From: Lacticaseibacillus brantae DSM 23927
GTDB taxonomy: Bacteria; Bacillota; Bacilli; Lactobacillales; Lactobacillaceae
DNA: 64,000 nucleotides
Direction of reading: 5' to 3'
Assembly: GCF_001436115.1 (NCBI RefSeq)
Contig: NZ_AYZQ01000001.1
Span: 744,001-808,000 of the forward strand
Under the pieces are notes generated by a model. That model saw only the letters and a program-made list of their open reading frames with translations, ran no database searches and was not told the origin of the DNA. Below are positions 54,886 to 62,932 of the stretch, one piece after another (the first letter of the stretch is position 1; each line of letters starts with the position of its first letter). The position numbers and the translations under genes were made by a program.

Positions 54886-56601
54886 CTACACCTCCTCAAG
54901 CGCTTTTTGGGTTTGGTAAATTTCTTGGTAGGTAGGGTTGGTCTTCACCAGTTCAGCATGACTGCCTTGCCCAATCAGCTGGCCATCATCTAACACTAGA
55001 ATTCGATCGGCTTTGATAATTGATGAAATTTTTTCAGCAATAATAAACGTGGTGGTCCCATTGAGTTCTTTATTCAGTGCTTGTTGCACCAGCTTCTCTG
55101 AGCGGGCATCCAAAGCACTCGTGGAATCATCCATAATCAAAATGTCTGGTTTTCCAATCACGCCTCGAGTAATCGCCAACCGTTGCTTTTGACCACCAGA
55201 GAAATTGGCAGACCGTTCTTCAACCGGCGCATCGAACTTCTTATCCAACCGATTAATGAACTCGGCACTCTGAGCAACATTGGCTGCCCAGTTCATTTCT
55301 TCCAAAGTCGCGTTCGGTTTCCCTTGCCGCAGGTTCTGCGCAATGGTCCCAGAGAAAATTGTTGCCCGTTGTAGCACAAATGAGACTGCGTGCCGCAAAG
55401 ATTGCTCGTTGACATCTCGAACATCTTTGCCACCAACTGTCACTTCCCCTGAATCAGGATCAAACAACCGTGGAATGAGCTGTGCTAAGGTCGATTTCCC
55501 AGACCCGGTCGCGCCAACAATCCCAATCATTTCCCCCGGAGCGACTTCAAAACTAATGTCTTTCAAGGTTGGCTGTTCGTCACCAGGATAAGTAAAGGTG
55601 ACATGATCAAACCCAACGCTGCCGGCAAGATGTTCTTCAGGCACGTCTGGGAAGGACAACATCGGTTTCGTATCGAAGACTTCTTTGATCCGGCCCAACG
55701 ACACCACTGCCCGCGAGGCAAAGGTCATCATGAAGCCCCCAATAATAATTGAGAACAGAATCTGCATCAAATAACTGATGAACGATGTGACAGCCGCTAA
55801 ATAGGTTGGATGCTCAGTAATCATGCCACCCACCATATAAATCGTTAAGGCCATCGCCAAATTAGCAAACAAGAAGAATGCTGGCATCAAAATTGAGAAC
55901 AAGTTCCCAATTTTAATGGTCAAATCGCGCATCTCATCACTGGACTCTGAGAAGGTTTTGATCTGATTTTGTTCCTGAACAAACGACTTCACGACCCGAA
56001 TGCCCATGAGGTTTTCACGTGCCAAAGTGTTCACGCGTTCCACCATTCCCTGCATTGAACCGAAATACTTGCCCATCCGTGTAAATGAAAAGGCTGAAAC
56101 CCCAACAATCAGTAACATCATCACAATAATAATCCACCAAAGATTCGGCAGCGTCATAATGGCCAAGGCAAAGGCCCCGATGAACAGAATTGGAATCCGG
56201 GTCAATTGTTGGAACAACGCCATCACAATTTGTTGGACTTGGTTAATATCATTGGTCATTCGGACAACTAAATTAGACGCGGAAAACTGTTCAACATTCC
56301 CATAAGAGAACGTCTGAATTTTCTTATACAGATCTTCGCGCATATCCGTGGCGACATTGAGGGCGATTTTCGCACTATAGACCGTGTTAATGATCCCCGC
56401 GACAATCCCGATGACCGCCAGCACAATAAGAATAATCCCATTGTTAAAGACCGTATCGTTATCTTTTTTAATGATTGCTTCTAAGACTTGTTGCAATAAA
56501 TGTGGCTGCCACAACGTTGCAAAGGCAACAACAAGAACCGAAACAATTGCCCAAGTGATATTCCATCGCTCGCGCTTAAAATATGGCAATAGTGCTTTCA
56601 T
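54886..56601 (-). CDS. Heterodimeric ABC exporter subunit with degenerate Walker B
   Basis: The 571-residue protein has an N-terminal six-helix domain and an NBD with Walker A GATGSGKST and a normal signature NFSGGQKQR. The Walker B end reads ILIMDDSTSALD, with Asp where the catalytic Glu should be, and the H-loop His is missing (IIAEKISSI). These changes fall in the same ATP site as the altered signature of the partner, as known for asymmetric exporters. The stop lies 2 bases before the partner's start. Confidence 0.9.
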   Translation of the reverse strand: MKALLPYFKRERWNITWAIVSVLVVAFATLWQPHLLQQVLEAIIKKDNDTVFNNGIILIVLAVIGIVAGIINTVYSAKIALNVATDMREDLYKKIQTFSYGNVEQFSASNLVVRMTNDINQVQQIVMALFQQLTRIPILFIGAFALAIMTLPNLWWIIIVMMLLIVGVSAFSFTRMGKYFGSMQGMVERVNTLARENLMGIRVVKSFVQEQNQIKTFSESSDEMRDLTIKIGNLFSILMPAFFLFANLAMALTIYMVGGMITEHPTYLAAVTSFISYLMQILFSIIIGGFMMTFASRAVVSLGRIKEVFDTKPMLSFPDVPEEHLAGSVGFDHVTFTYPGDEQPTLKDISFEVAPGEMIGIVGATGSGKSTLAQLIPRLFDPDSGEVTVGGKDVRDVNEQSLRHAVSFVLQRATIFSGTIAQNLRQGKPNATLEEMNWAANVAQSAEFINRLDKKFDAPVEERSANFSGGQKQRLAITRGVIGKPDILIMDDSTSALDARSEKLVQQALNKELNGTTTFIIAEKISSIIKADRILVLDDGQLIGQGSHAELVKTNPTYQEIYQTQKALEEV

Positions 56602-56752
56602 AAAATCCCTCCCATGGTCACAAGTCCATCAATCGTACCAAAAGGGACCTGCGACTGCAATAAAAATCCACTCGGCGCCCATCAATTGCCGACTGTTAGC
56701 GTACAAAAAAGCGCCTGCCTTAGCATCAGTCTTGCGCCCTAATCGCGTATAC

Positions 56753-56785
56753 AAAAAAAGAGACCGCTCCCCCAGCGGCCTCTTT
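56753..56785 (-). terminator. Terminator of oppA
   Basis: The arms gaggccgct and agcggtctc flank five G and are followed by seven T on the minus strand. Confidence 0.88.
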
Positions 56786-56797
56786 GGCACAATTAAC

Positions 56798-58463
56798 TTA
56801 CTTAATCGAAGCGTATTTATAACTCCACTGGGTCCCAGCGGTATTGTGAATCACGCCTTGGATATTCCGGCGCATTAAATCTGGATAAACGCTTTGGTAT
56901 AACGGTGTGACCGCTTGTTCGCGATTGACAAGCTGCGCAGCGGCGATCAAATCTTGCCACCGCTTATCAGGATTGGTCGCATCGACACCTTCAGCGGCCG
57001 TTACCAGTTTGTCATAGGTACTACTCTGATAATGGCCGGCGTTCATACCATTATCACTCGTTAGCAACTCCAGAAATGAAATTGGGTCATTGAAGTCGGC
57101 TCCCCAGCCCATCAGTGCCAGATCAAAATCGCCGTTGTCGCGCTCATTTTTGGCCGCATTACTTGGAATCATACGGATGTTCACCGTCAATCCAGGTAAA
57201 GTGACCTCAAGTTGGCTCTTCAGGTATTCCACCACACTCTTGCTAGCAGGAGCGCTACTATTATCATTGCCGACCAACAAGCCCAAAGTGATTTTCTTGA
57301 GGCCGGTTGCTGCTTGCGCCTTAGCCCAATGCGCTTTGGCCGATTGCTCGTCAAACTTCATTGTATCTGGAACAGCTTGATCCTTTGAGAAATCGGTCCC
57401 AGTCTTTGGGCTGCTGGCCAAATCAGTGGCCACAAAACCAGTAGGAATTAAAGTACCATCCCCCACCACCTTCTTAGCCAAAGCAGACCGGTCAATGGCC
57501 AATGAAATCGCCAATCGCGCATCCTGATTGTTCAACATTTCGGCCTTATCCTGGTCTTTATTCTTCCGATTGTAAGCAATATAGTTTACGTATGAATAGG
57601 CAAACACCTTAAAATCTGGGTTCTTCACATAAGTCGGGACTTGTTCGACAGAAAGTTGCGTCAAATCAATCTTGTTTGTTTGAAAGAGATCAACCCCAGT
57701 CGTGGCGTCCGGAACGACAACGTAGTTAATGCGCTGCAGTTTGACGACTTGATGGTCCCAATACTGTTGATTCTTAACATAGGACCACTGATTGCCGGTC
57801 CCGTCCCAATCAACCAACTTGAAGGGACCACTGTAAACCATATACTGGGCCTTGGTTCCATATTTCGCGCCATAACGGTTGTAAATTTTCTCGTTTTGAG
57901 GCCCGAAAAGCGGGTAGGCCATCAACTTCTTAAAGTATGCAATCGGCCGCTCCAATTGGACCACAACAGTTTGCGCATTTAGGGCAGTAATCCCAAGCGT
58001 GCTGGGTGCCTGCTTGCCCGCAGCAATCGCGGCCCCATTCTTCACCCCTGCAAATAAGTATGCATAAGGCGATCTCGTCTTGGGATTGACTGAACGTTGC
58101 CATGAGAAAACATAATCTGCTGCGGTAATGGGATCACCATTGCTCCACTTGGCCGCACGCAAATGGAAAGTATAGGTTCTCTGGTCAGCCGAAACATCCA
58201 CGGACTGGGCCAACCCTGGAGTCAAAGTGCCATCCTTACCCAACCGATAAAAACTCTCAAAAATATTGCCTGTCTGACCATAGCCGCCAAGTTTGGAAAT
58301 ATCCACTGAATCCATGGGACTCGCAGTCGGTAAGTTCAAAACTTGTTGTGATTTCGCGCTGGAAGAAGCCTTACTTTGCGTTCTCAGGCCAAGCACTACA
58401 CACGCCTGCCACCGCAACGACCGCAACAGCGCCAACGATAAATTTAGTTAATTTTGATGCCAT
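56798..58463 (-). pseudogene. oppA: Oligopeptide ABC transporter substrate-binding protein, frameshifted at the lipobox
   Basis: The ATG at 58461-58463 has GGAGGAG upstream and encodes a signal peptide (MASKLTKFIVGAVAVVAVAG) that then runs out of frame and stops at 58371. The mature part (SBP_bac_5 family, about 530 residues, with NIFESFYRLGKDGTLTPGLA near its start) is open in another frame. Removing one base of the GG at 58389-58390 joins the two and restores a lipobox, V-C-S-A-C. So either the gene is disabled by a +1 event or the sequence has an error. No opp permease genes are nearby; it looks like an orphan receptor. Confidence 0.85.
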
Positions 58464-58533
58464 GATTCTCCTCCAATTCAAAAACGACTGAACAACAACA
58501 ATCAATATCTGCTTCTGCCTTCATACAACACAT
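58444..58533 (-). CDS. Cys-rich upstream ORF in the oppA leader (29 aa)
   Basis: The short frame begins MCCMKAEADIDCCC, with five Cys in its first 14 residues, and has a good ribosome site (AAAGGAG). It extends through the oppA ribosome site and ends 20 bases inside oppA in another frame. Such Cys-codon clusters are typical of ribosome-sensing leaders that react to cysteine supply. The peptide itself probably has no function. This is inferred from codon content and position. Confidence 0.6.
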   Translation of the reverse strand: MCCMKAEADIDCCCSVVFELEENHGIKIN

Positions 58534-58559
58534 GCTGTTCACTCCTTTCGAATTGGAAA
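58470..58559 (-). promoter_or_regulatory. oppA: Predicted helix hiding the oppA ribosome site
   Basis: In the leader RNA, UUUCCAAUUC (58550-58559) can pair with GAAUUGGAGG (58470-58479), giving eight Watson-Crick and two G-U pairs. The second strand contains the oppA ribosome site and lies within the Cys-rich ORF. The upstream ORF and its own ribosome site lie in the loop. Translation of the ORF would open the helix. Confidence 0.5.
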
Positions 58560-58575
58560 CGTCTTTAATATTTCA

Positions 58576-58604
58576 AGTATACGGTACAAAATCGTTGCTG
58601 GCAA
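58576..58604 (-). promoter_or_regulatory. oppA promoter
   Basis: On the minus strand TTGCCA (58599-58604) and TATACT (58576-58581) are separated by 17 bases. The transcript should begin near 58569, about 36 bases before the Cys-rich ORF. From 58605 to 58812 I see no gene or clear signal except an inverted repeat ctcaaaat/attttgag at 58676-58709. Confidence 0.75.
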
Positions 58605-58812
58605 AGTGAAATTACCAATTAACTGGAATTCAATCATTTCACATCCCTGAATCGCCGTTTTTCACCGTTTATGTCTCAAAATCAACACCGGGTAAAAGAC
58701 ATTTTGAGTAATTACCTGCTGCGGTGGTGCGAATATTCTAATCGAGACATGTCGTAAGCGTTATCAATTCGGGAGCTGGCTGCTGGCAGCAATTGGAATT
58801 TAAACATAAAAA

Positions 58813-58841
58813 AAGCACGTGTGAAAAACTCACACATGCCT
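58813..58841 (-). terminator. Terminator of the tRNA-Leu gene
   Basis: The arms gcatgtgtga and tcacacgtgc (one mismatch) are followed by seven T on the minus strand. Confidence 0.85.
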
Positions 58842-58856
58842 TTTGCTAAGTATTGA

Positions 58857-58942
58857 TGCGGGTGAAAGGACTTGAACCTTCACGGCCATAATTGGCCACA
58901 AGATCCTTAATCTTGCGCGTCTACCAGTTCCGCCACACCCGC
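58857..58942 (-). tRNA. tRNA-Leu (anticodon AAG)
   Basis: The acceptor stem GCGGGTG pairs with CACCCGC; discriminator A. The D-arm contains GGTAGACGC, and the anticodon stem CAAGA/TCTTG encloses the loop TTAAGGA, giving anticodon AAG (codon CUU). A long variable arm (TGGCCAATTATGGCCG) and the T-arm GGTTCAAGTCC fit a class II tRNA. CCA is not encoded. Confidence 0.93.
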
Positions 58943-59089
58943 ATTGGAAGTAGCTTGATTCACAAGCACAAGAAATATTGTATACAGAAACCAAAGCAAA
59001 GTCAACGAAAAATTAAAACTATCCGCGTTCTGCCACTCGATTAGCCCACGTCTGTGGTAAGCTAGTCAAAAATACCAAGGAGTGATTCC

Positions 59090-59602
59090 GTGATTCGTCC
59101 AGCAACGCTTGTCGATCTAAGTCCCATTGTCGGCCTTTATCAGCACCTCACTCGCGAGATGGCCGTCCTCGCACCAACCATCATCCAGCCATTAGCCGCA
59201 GACAACCGTGACTATTTTGCCCGGTATATTATGGAAGACCTCGCTGACGTTTTGATTAACGTTGATGAAGCGCAGAACATCAACGGGTTTGCCCTAGTTG
59301 TTGCCGCCAAGACAGAGGCGGCTCCAGAAGTGGTCGCCCACGATTTTGCTTATTTAATCGACCTTGTCGTCGCTCCCACGGCTCGCCATCAGGGCATTGG
59401 CTCAGCCCTGCTGGGCGCGGTCGATGCCTGGAGCTTAGCCCACCAGCTTGAATACGTCCAACTCAATGTTCTCCCCCAGAACACGGATGCCATTCAGCTG
59501 TATGAAAAATGGGGCTATCAAGCCGCGCAAATTACAATGACTCGGCCGCTTGCAACACCAACTGACCGTGGCAACGACCACACCGGTAGCGCTGGAGATT
59601 GA
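59090..59602 (+). CDS. GNAT family N-acetyltransferase
   Basis: The 170-residue protein starts with GTG, preceded by AAGGAGTG. The GNAT core is seen in FAYLIDLVVAPTARHQGIGS with the acetyl-CoA loop R-H-Q-G-I-G-S, followed by LNVLPQNTDAIQLYEKWGYQ. The target is unknown. The last 71 bases overlap the convergent sprT-like gene. Confidence 0.9.
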   Translation: MIRPATLVDLSPIVGLYQHLTREMAVLAPTIIQPLAADNRDYFARYIMEDLADVLINVDEAQNINGFALVVAAKTEAAPEVVAHDFAYLIDLVVAPTARHQGIGSALLGAVDAWSLAHQLEYVQLNVLPQNTDAIQLYEKWGYQAAQITMTRPLATPTDRGNDHTGSAGD

Positions 59603-59978
59603 TCTTGCGACTGCGATAGTAGTCGGCCCCACAGTGGTGGCACTGATAATGCCATTTTGCAGTGTGATCAGGCGCTGGGGCGTACCGTGAGCCCCCCACT
59701 TGTGCAAGTAAGGTTTTAAAGTCGTGATCGCCGTGTTTGTAGCCCCGATGTTGCGCATACAAATGATAATGGGTCAGTTCATGCTTGATAATGCCATCAA
59801 TTGCTTCAGGATGGGTCGCAAACATTGTCGGATTGAAGTCTAAATGACCATCTTTGAGATGAAAGCGGCCGCCTGTCGTTTTGAGACGCCGATTAAAAAT
59901 GGCTTGATGCATGAACGGCCTATGAAAATCACGTAATGAGATTTGCTCGACTCGTTGTTGTAAGTCTTGATTATTCAT
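59532..59978 (-). CDS. SprT-like zinc metalloprotein
   Basis: The 148-residue protein has the metal-binding motif KHELTHYHLYAQH and a C-terminal zinc ribbon (CHHCGADY and CGRCHG). This is the SprT/YdcK family; eukaryotic relatives cut DNA-protein crosslinks, but the bacterial role is not settled. The 3' part overlaps the convergent acetyltransferase gene by 71 bases, and the zinc ribbon lies in the overlap. Confidence 0.88.
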   Translation of the reverse strand: MNNQDLQQRVEQISLRDFHRPFMHQAIFNRRLKTTGGRFHLKDGHLDFNPTMFATHPEAIDGIIKHELTHYHLYAQHRGYKHGDHDFKTLLAQVGGSRYAPAPDHTAKWHYQCHHCGADYYRSRKINLQRYRCGRCHGQLVLQAAESL

Positions 59979-60082
59979 TGATTCCTCGATTCATAGTGCC
60001 AAGTGCCAGGTCAATTTAACAAAGCATTATAGCACGCCCACAACCCTGATGCCAAAAAGCATTAGAATCACCTCTGCGATTT

Positions 60083-60123
60083 AAAAAGGATTATGACAAA
60101 TAATTTTTGTCATAATCCTTTTT
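60083..60123 (-). terminator. Terminator of the trpXYZ-like operon
   Basis: An almost perfect 18-bp stem (aaaaaggattatgacaaa and its complement) with a short loop, ending in T. Confidence 0.92.
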
Positions 60124-60130
60124 GTTGTCT

Positions 60131-60883
60131 CTACGCGAAGTACGCGAGTAAGTCCTCGCGTTGGAGCCGAGCTTTTTGCTGAGCATCATAGTCAGCAACA
60201 ATCTGCCCATGATCGAGCACCAACAATCGATTCCCATACGCCAGCGCATCTGCCATATGGTGGGTAATCATCAGGCCGGTTAAATGCCGTTCAGTCATCA
60301 TTGTGGCTGTCAGTTGCATGATGGCAGCACTGGTATGAGGATCAAGCGCCGCAGTATGTTCATCTAACAAGAGCAAGTCAGGCTGATTCAAACTAGCCAT
60401 CAATAGACTCAGTGCCTGCCGTTGGCCGCCGGAAAGCGATGCCGTTTCGCGGTCCAAAGCGGCATCAAGGCCATTACCGGTCTGCTTGGTTAAAGTCAAA
60501 AAGTCTGGTTTTTGAGCATTTAACCGCCGTAACTTGAATCGTAACGGCTGACCTCGATGAGAAGCCAAGGCCAGGTTCTCGGCCACCGTCATTCGTGGCG
60601 CCGTCCCCATTTTAGGATCCTGGAAAACGCGCGCAATGTAGCGGGCCCGCTTCTCTGGTGAAAAGGTTGTGATATCGTGACCGCCCAACATGATTGAACC
60701 GGCTGCCACTGGCAGGTTGCCGGCAATGGTATTGAACAAGGTAGACTTCCCAGCCCCATTGGTCCCAACAACACTAACAAAATCACCAGAATTAAGCGTT
60801 AAATTCACGTTATCCAGTAAAGTTTTCACGCCGTCATCAGTAGGAACATTCACGGTAACACCCTTCAATGCTAATTGGCTCAT
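60131..60883 (-). CDS. trpZ: ABC transporter ATP-binding protein (TrpZ-like)
   Basis: The 250-residue ATPase has Walker A GTNGAGKSTLFN, signature LSGGQRQALSLL, Walker B DLLLLDEHTAALD and the H-loop ITHHMADA. The type matches the ATPases paired with ABC_sub_bind receptors. Its ATG overlaps the permease stop. With the two upstream genes it forms an importer assigned to tryptophan because of the leader peptide and family; the symbol follows that reading. Confidence 0.85.
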   Translation of the reverse strand: MSQLALKGVTVNVPTDDGVKTLLDNVNLTLNSGDFVSVVGTNGAGKSTLFNTIAGNLPVAAGSIMLGGHDITTFSPEKRARYIARVFQDPKMGTAPRMTVAENLALASHRGQPLRFKLRRLNAQKPDFLTLTKQTGNGLDAALDRETASLSGGQRQALSLLMASLNQPDLLLLDEHTAALDPHTSAAIMQLTATMMTERHLTGLMITHHMADALAYGNRLLVLDHGQIVADYDAQQKARLQREDLLAYFA

Positions 60884-61773
60884 GATTGAACCCCCTTCTT
60901 TAAAACCCGTCGTAACTTTAATTGGGCATCAAATTGCGGCACCATAATCGCGATTGCCAGCACAACAGCTGAAACCAGCTTCAAGTCATCTGGACTGAAT
61001 CCTAAGGCCAAAACCACGAGAAGAATAAAACGATAAATGATGCTCCCTAGGACAACCGCGACCAGCCGCTGACTCAAGGTCAAATTACCAAAGGCTACTT
61101 CGCCGATGATGATTGCTGCCAAACCGATTACAATCACACCAATACCCATATTGACGTCGGCATAACCGTTACTTTGTGCGACCAAAGCACCTGATAACCC
61201 AATTAGACCATTACCTAACATTAAGCCCAATACCTGCTGCCGCTTGGGATTAATCCCTAAACTTTGGGCCATGGTGGGATTATCGCCGGCTGCGATGAAA
61301 GCTTGCCCCCGCTGGGTGTTAAGAAACAGCATAAGCAAAGCAACCACCAAGCCGACTGCCACAAACCCAATCAGCACACTACTGAAATCAGCAGAGACCA
61401 GTGTGTTGGTCAGTGACTTGAACAAATTAGGTTGGTTTAAAAGCGATAGATTGGCGCGTCCCATTACTCGAAGGTTGATGGAGAACAACGCCGTCATAAC
61501 CAAAATACCTGCCAGCAGGACAGGCATCCGGCCAACAGTACTCAGCAGACCAGTCACCGCCCCTGCCAACATCCCTGCCAACATGGCGAGTAACGTCGCC
61601 AAAACGGGATTAATCCCGTGCGTAATCGCAGAGACTGCCACAGCGGCCCCAAAAGGGAAAGTGCCTTCCACTGTCATATCTGGGAAATCCAGAATTCTAA
61701 AAGTCAAAAATAGTCCGATACCGAGCAGCCCGTAAAGCAGCCCTTGGCCAATGGCCGAAACTCCTAATGTCAT
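60880..61773 (-). CDS. trpY: ABC transporter permease (TrpY-like)
   Basis: The 297-residue protein has eight or nine membrane helices and the LivHM-type permease pattern (ILDFPDMTVEGTFPFGAAVA near residue 27, NPTMAQSLGINPKRQQVLGL near residue 170, which contains the coupling helix). It belongs to the permeases that work with ABC_sub_bind proteins. The single gene probably forms a homodimer. Its ATG overlaps the receptor gene stop as ATGA. Confidence 0.85.
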   Translation of the reverse strand: MTLGVSAIGQGLLYGLLGIGLFLTFRILDFPDMTVEGTFPFGAAVAVSAITHGINPVLATLLAMLAGMLAGAVTGLLSTVGRMPVLLAGILVMTALFSINLRVMGRANLSLLNQPNLFKSLTNTLVSADFSSVLIGFVAVGLVVALLMLFLNTQRGQAFIAAGDNPTMAQSLGINPKRQQVLGLMLGNGLIGLSGALVAQSNGYADVNMGIGVIVIGLAAIIIGEVAFGNLTLSQRLVAVVLGSIIYRFILLVVLALGFSPDDLKLVSAVVLAIAIMVPQFDAQLKLRRVLKKGVQS

Positions 61774-62756
61774 TGGATCACCTTCCCTTGTGTTTGTGCT
61801 GTGTGTGCAACTGATTTTGGAATTGTAATGCCTAGCTGCCGCGCAACCTTGTCATTCAAGATGAGCTGGCCGTTTGTTTCAAAATGAATTGGGGTTGTTG
61901 CAGGATCGGCACCCTTGAGAATCTTGGCAACCATTTTGCCAGTTTCAACGCCAAGCTGGAATTGATCCAAACCGATGGCCGCCAAGCCGCCTTGCTCAAC
62001 CATGGTGTCCACAGACGGAAAAATAGGTACCTTCCGCGCGTTAGCTGCTGCTACCAACGTCTGCATGGCACTCGCAATCGTGTTGTCAGTTGGCACATAG
62101 ATGGCATCAACTTGGGTCACCATCTGGTTAGCCACCTGCGTTAAGTCATTTGTATTACTGATTGCATACGTTTTGACCGTGAACCCATACTTAGGGGCCA
62201 GGGCTTGCATTTGGCGAATCTGCGACTGGGCCGAATCATCACTTGACGTACCAATCAATCCCAAAACTTTAGCCTTGGGCATGAGCGTTTTGATGAGTTG
62301 CAATTGGGCTTTGAGTGGTGGCTGATCCGAGACGCCGGTGACATTGCCACCCGGATGGGCATTGTCTTTGACCAGCTTGGCGCCTTTGGGATCAGTAACC
62401 GCACCCAGCACGACCGGCGTCGATTGGTTAGCGTTTGCCAAGGCTTGGGCCGCCGGAGTCGCAATCCCCACAGTCACAGCAGCATTTTCGGTCGTGAATC
62501 GCTCAGCCATGGTTTTCAGATTACTTTGGTCACCCTGCGCATTCTGAAAATCAAAGCGAACACTTCCAGCTTTATAACCACTCTTCGCTAATCCCGCTTC
62601 AATCCCCTTATGAATCGCATCCAGTGCGGGATGACTCAGCGGTTGTAGAATCCCAACCAAGGGCACTTGCGCTTGCTTGCGCTGGTGGCCTTGGTTAAAG
62701 AACGCAACGCCCAGAAAAGCCACTAGCGCTGCGATAAAAATCATCATTCGTTTCAT
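61770..62756 (-). CDS. trpX: ABC transporter substrate-binding protein (TrpX-like)
   Basis: The start at 62756 has GGGGGAG upstream. The 328-residue protein has an N-terminal hydrophobic helix (MIFIAALVAFLGVAFF) and the ABC_sub_bind fold: LSHPALDAIHKGIEAGLAKSG, FDFQNAQGDQ, then VGIATPAAQALAN and VTGVSDQPP. A lipobox Cys is missing, so it is held by the uncleaved helix or released by signal peptidase. The gene follows the attenuator-type leader described separately. Confidence 0.87.
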   Translation of the reverse strand: MKRMMIFIAALVAFLGVAFFNQGHQRKQAQVPLVGILQPLSHPALDAIHKGIEAGLAKSGYKAGSVRFDFQNAQGDQSNLKTMAERFTTENAAVTVGIATPAAQALANANQSTPVVLGAVTDPKGAKLVKDNAHPGGNVTGVSDQPPLKAQLQLIKTLMPKAKVLGLIGTSSDDSAQSQIRQMQALAPKYGFTVKTYAISNTNDLTQVANQMVTQVDAIYVPTDNTIASAMQTLVAAANARKVPIFPSVDTMVEQGGLAAIGLDQFQLGVETGKMVAKILKGADPATTPIHFETNGQLILNDKVARQLGITIPKSVAHTAQTQGKVIQ

Positions 62757-62783
62757 TATTTCTCCCCCATTTGAAAAATATGT

Positions 62784-62814
62784 AAAAAAAGACCTCCGCG
62801 CAGGCCAGCGGAGG
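62784..62814 (-). terminator. Second tandem terminator in the trpX leader (T2)
   Basis: The arms cctccgc and gcggagg enclose an 8-base loop and are followed by seven T on the minus strand, only about 30 bases before the trpX start. The loop contains CCUGC, which can pair with an upstream segment at 62888-62895. Confidence 0.85.
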
Positions 62815-62815
62815 C

Positions 62816-62855
62816 AAAAAAAATCCGCATAGTCCCACTTGGGGTGTCTATGCGG
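62816..62855 (-). terminator. First tandem terminator in the trpX leader (T1, attenuator)
   Basis: The arms ccgcatag and ctatgcgg, with an inner ccc/ggg pairing, are followed by eight T on the minus strand. Its 5' arm can also pair with 62877-62885, which would prevent the terminator. Confidence 0.9.
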
Positions 62856-62932
62856 AAAAAGTACTCGAGTCACCAACATAGACACAACCTGCGCGTCTGC
62901 AGGTTGCGTCAGTCGCACCTGCTAATGTTGGC
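62825..62932 (-). promoter_or_regulatory. Transcription attenuator with alternative pairings
   Basis: Four RNA segments can pair in turn. Segment 1 (62922-62932, over the last codons of the leader peptide) pairs with segment 2 (CCAACAU with AUGUUGG). Segment 2 pairs with segment 3 (GUGUCUAUG with CAUAGACAC, 9 bp, 62877-62885 with 62844-62852). Segment 3 pairs with segment 4 to form terminator T1. A ribosome waiting at the Trp codon (62937-62939) would cover segment 1, free segment 2 and allow read-through. This is the logic of the enterobacterial trp attenuator. Confidence 0.75.

Noticed and set aside
56704-56740. Extra terminator downstream of oppA
   Set aside because: Only four base pairs (gcgc/gcgc) close the stem despite a T run; too weak to claim.
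58605-58720. CodY box upstream of oppA
   Set aside because: The best candidate (aattaactggaattc) has five mismatches to the CodY consensus.
61770-62918. TrpX start upstream at 62918, giving a 382-residue protein
   Set aside because: The extra 54 codons run through both leader terminators and have no ribosome site; the ATG at 62756 has GGGGGAG.
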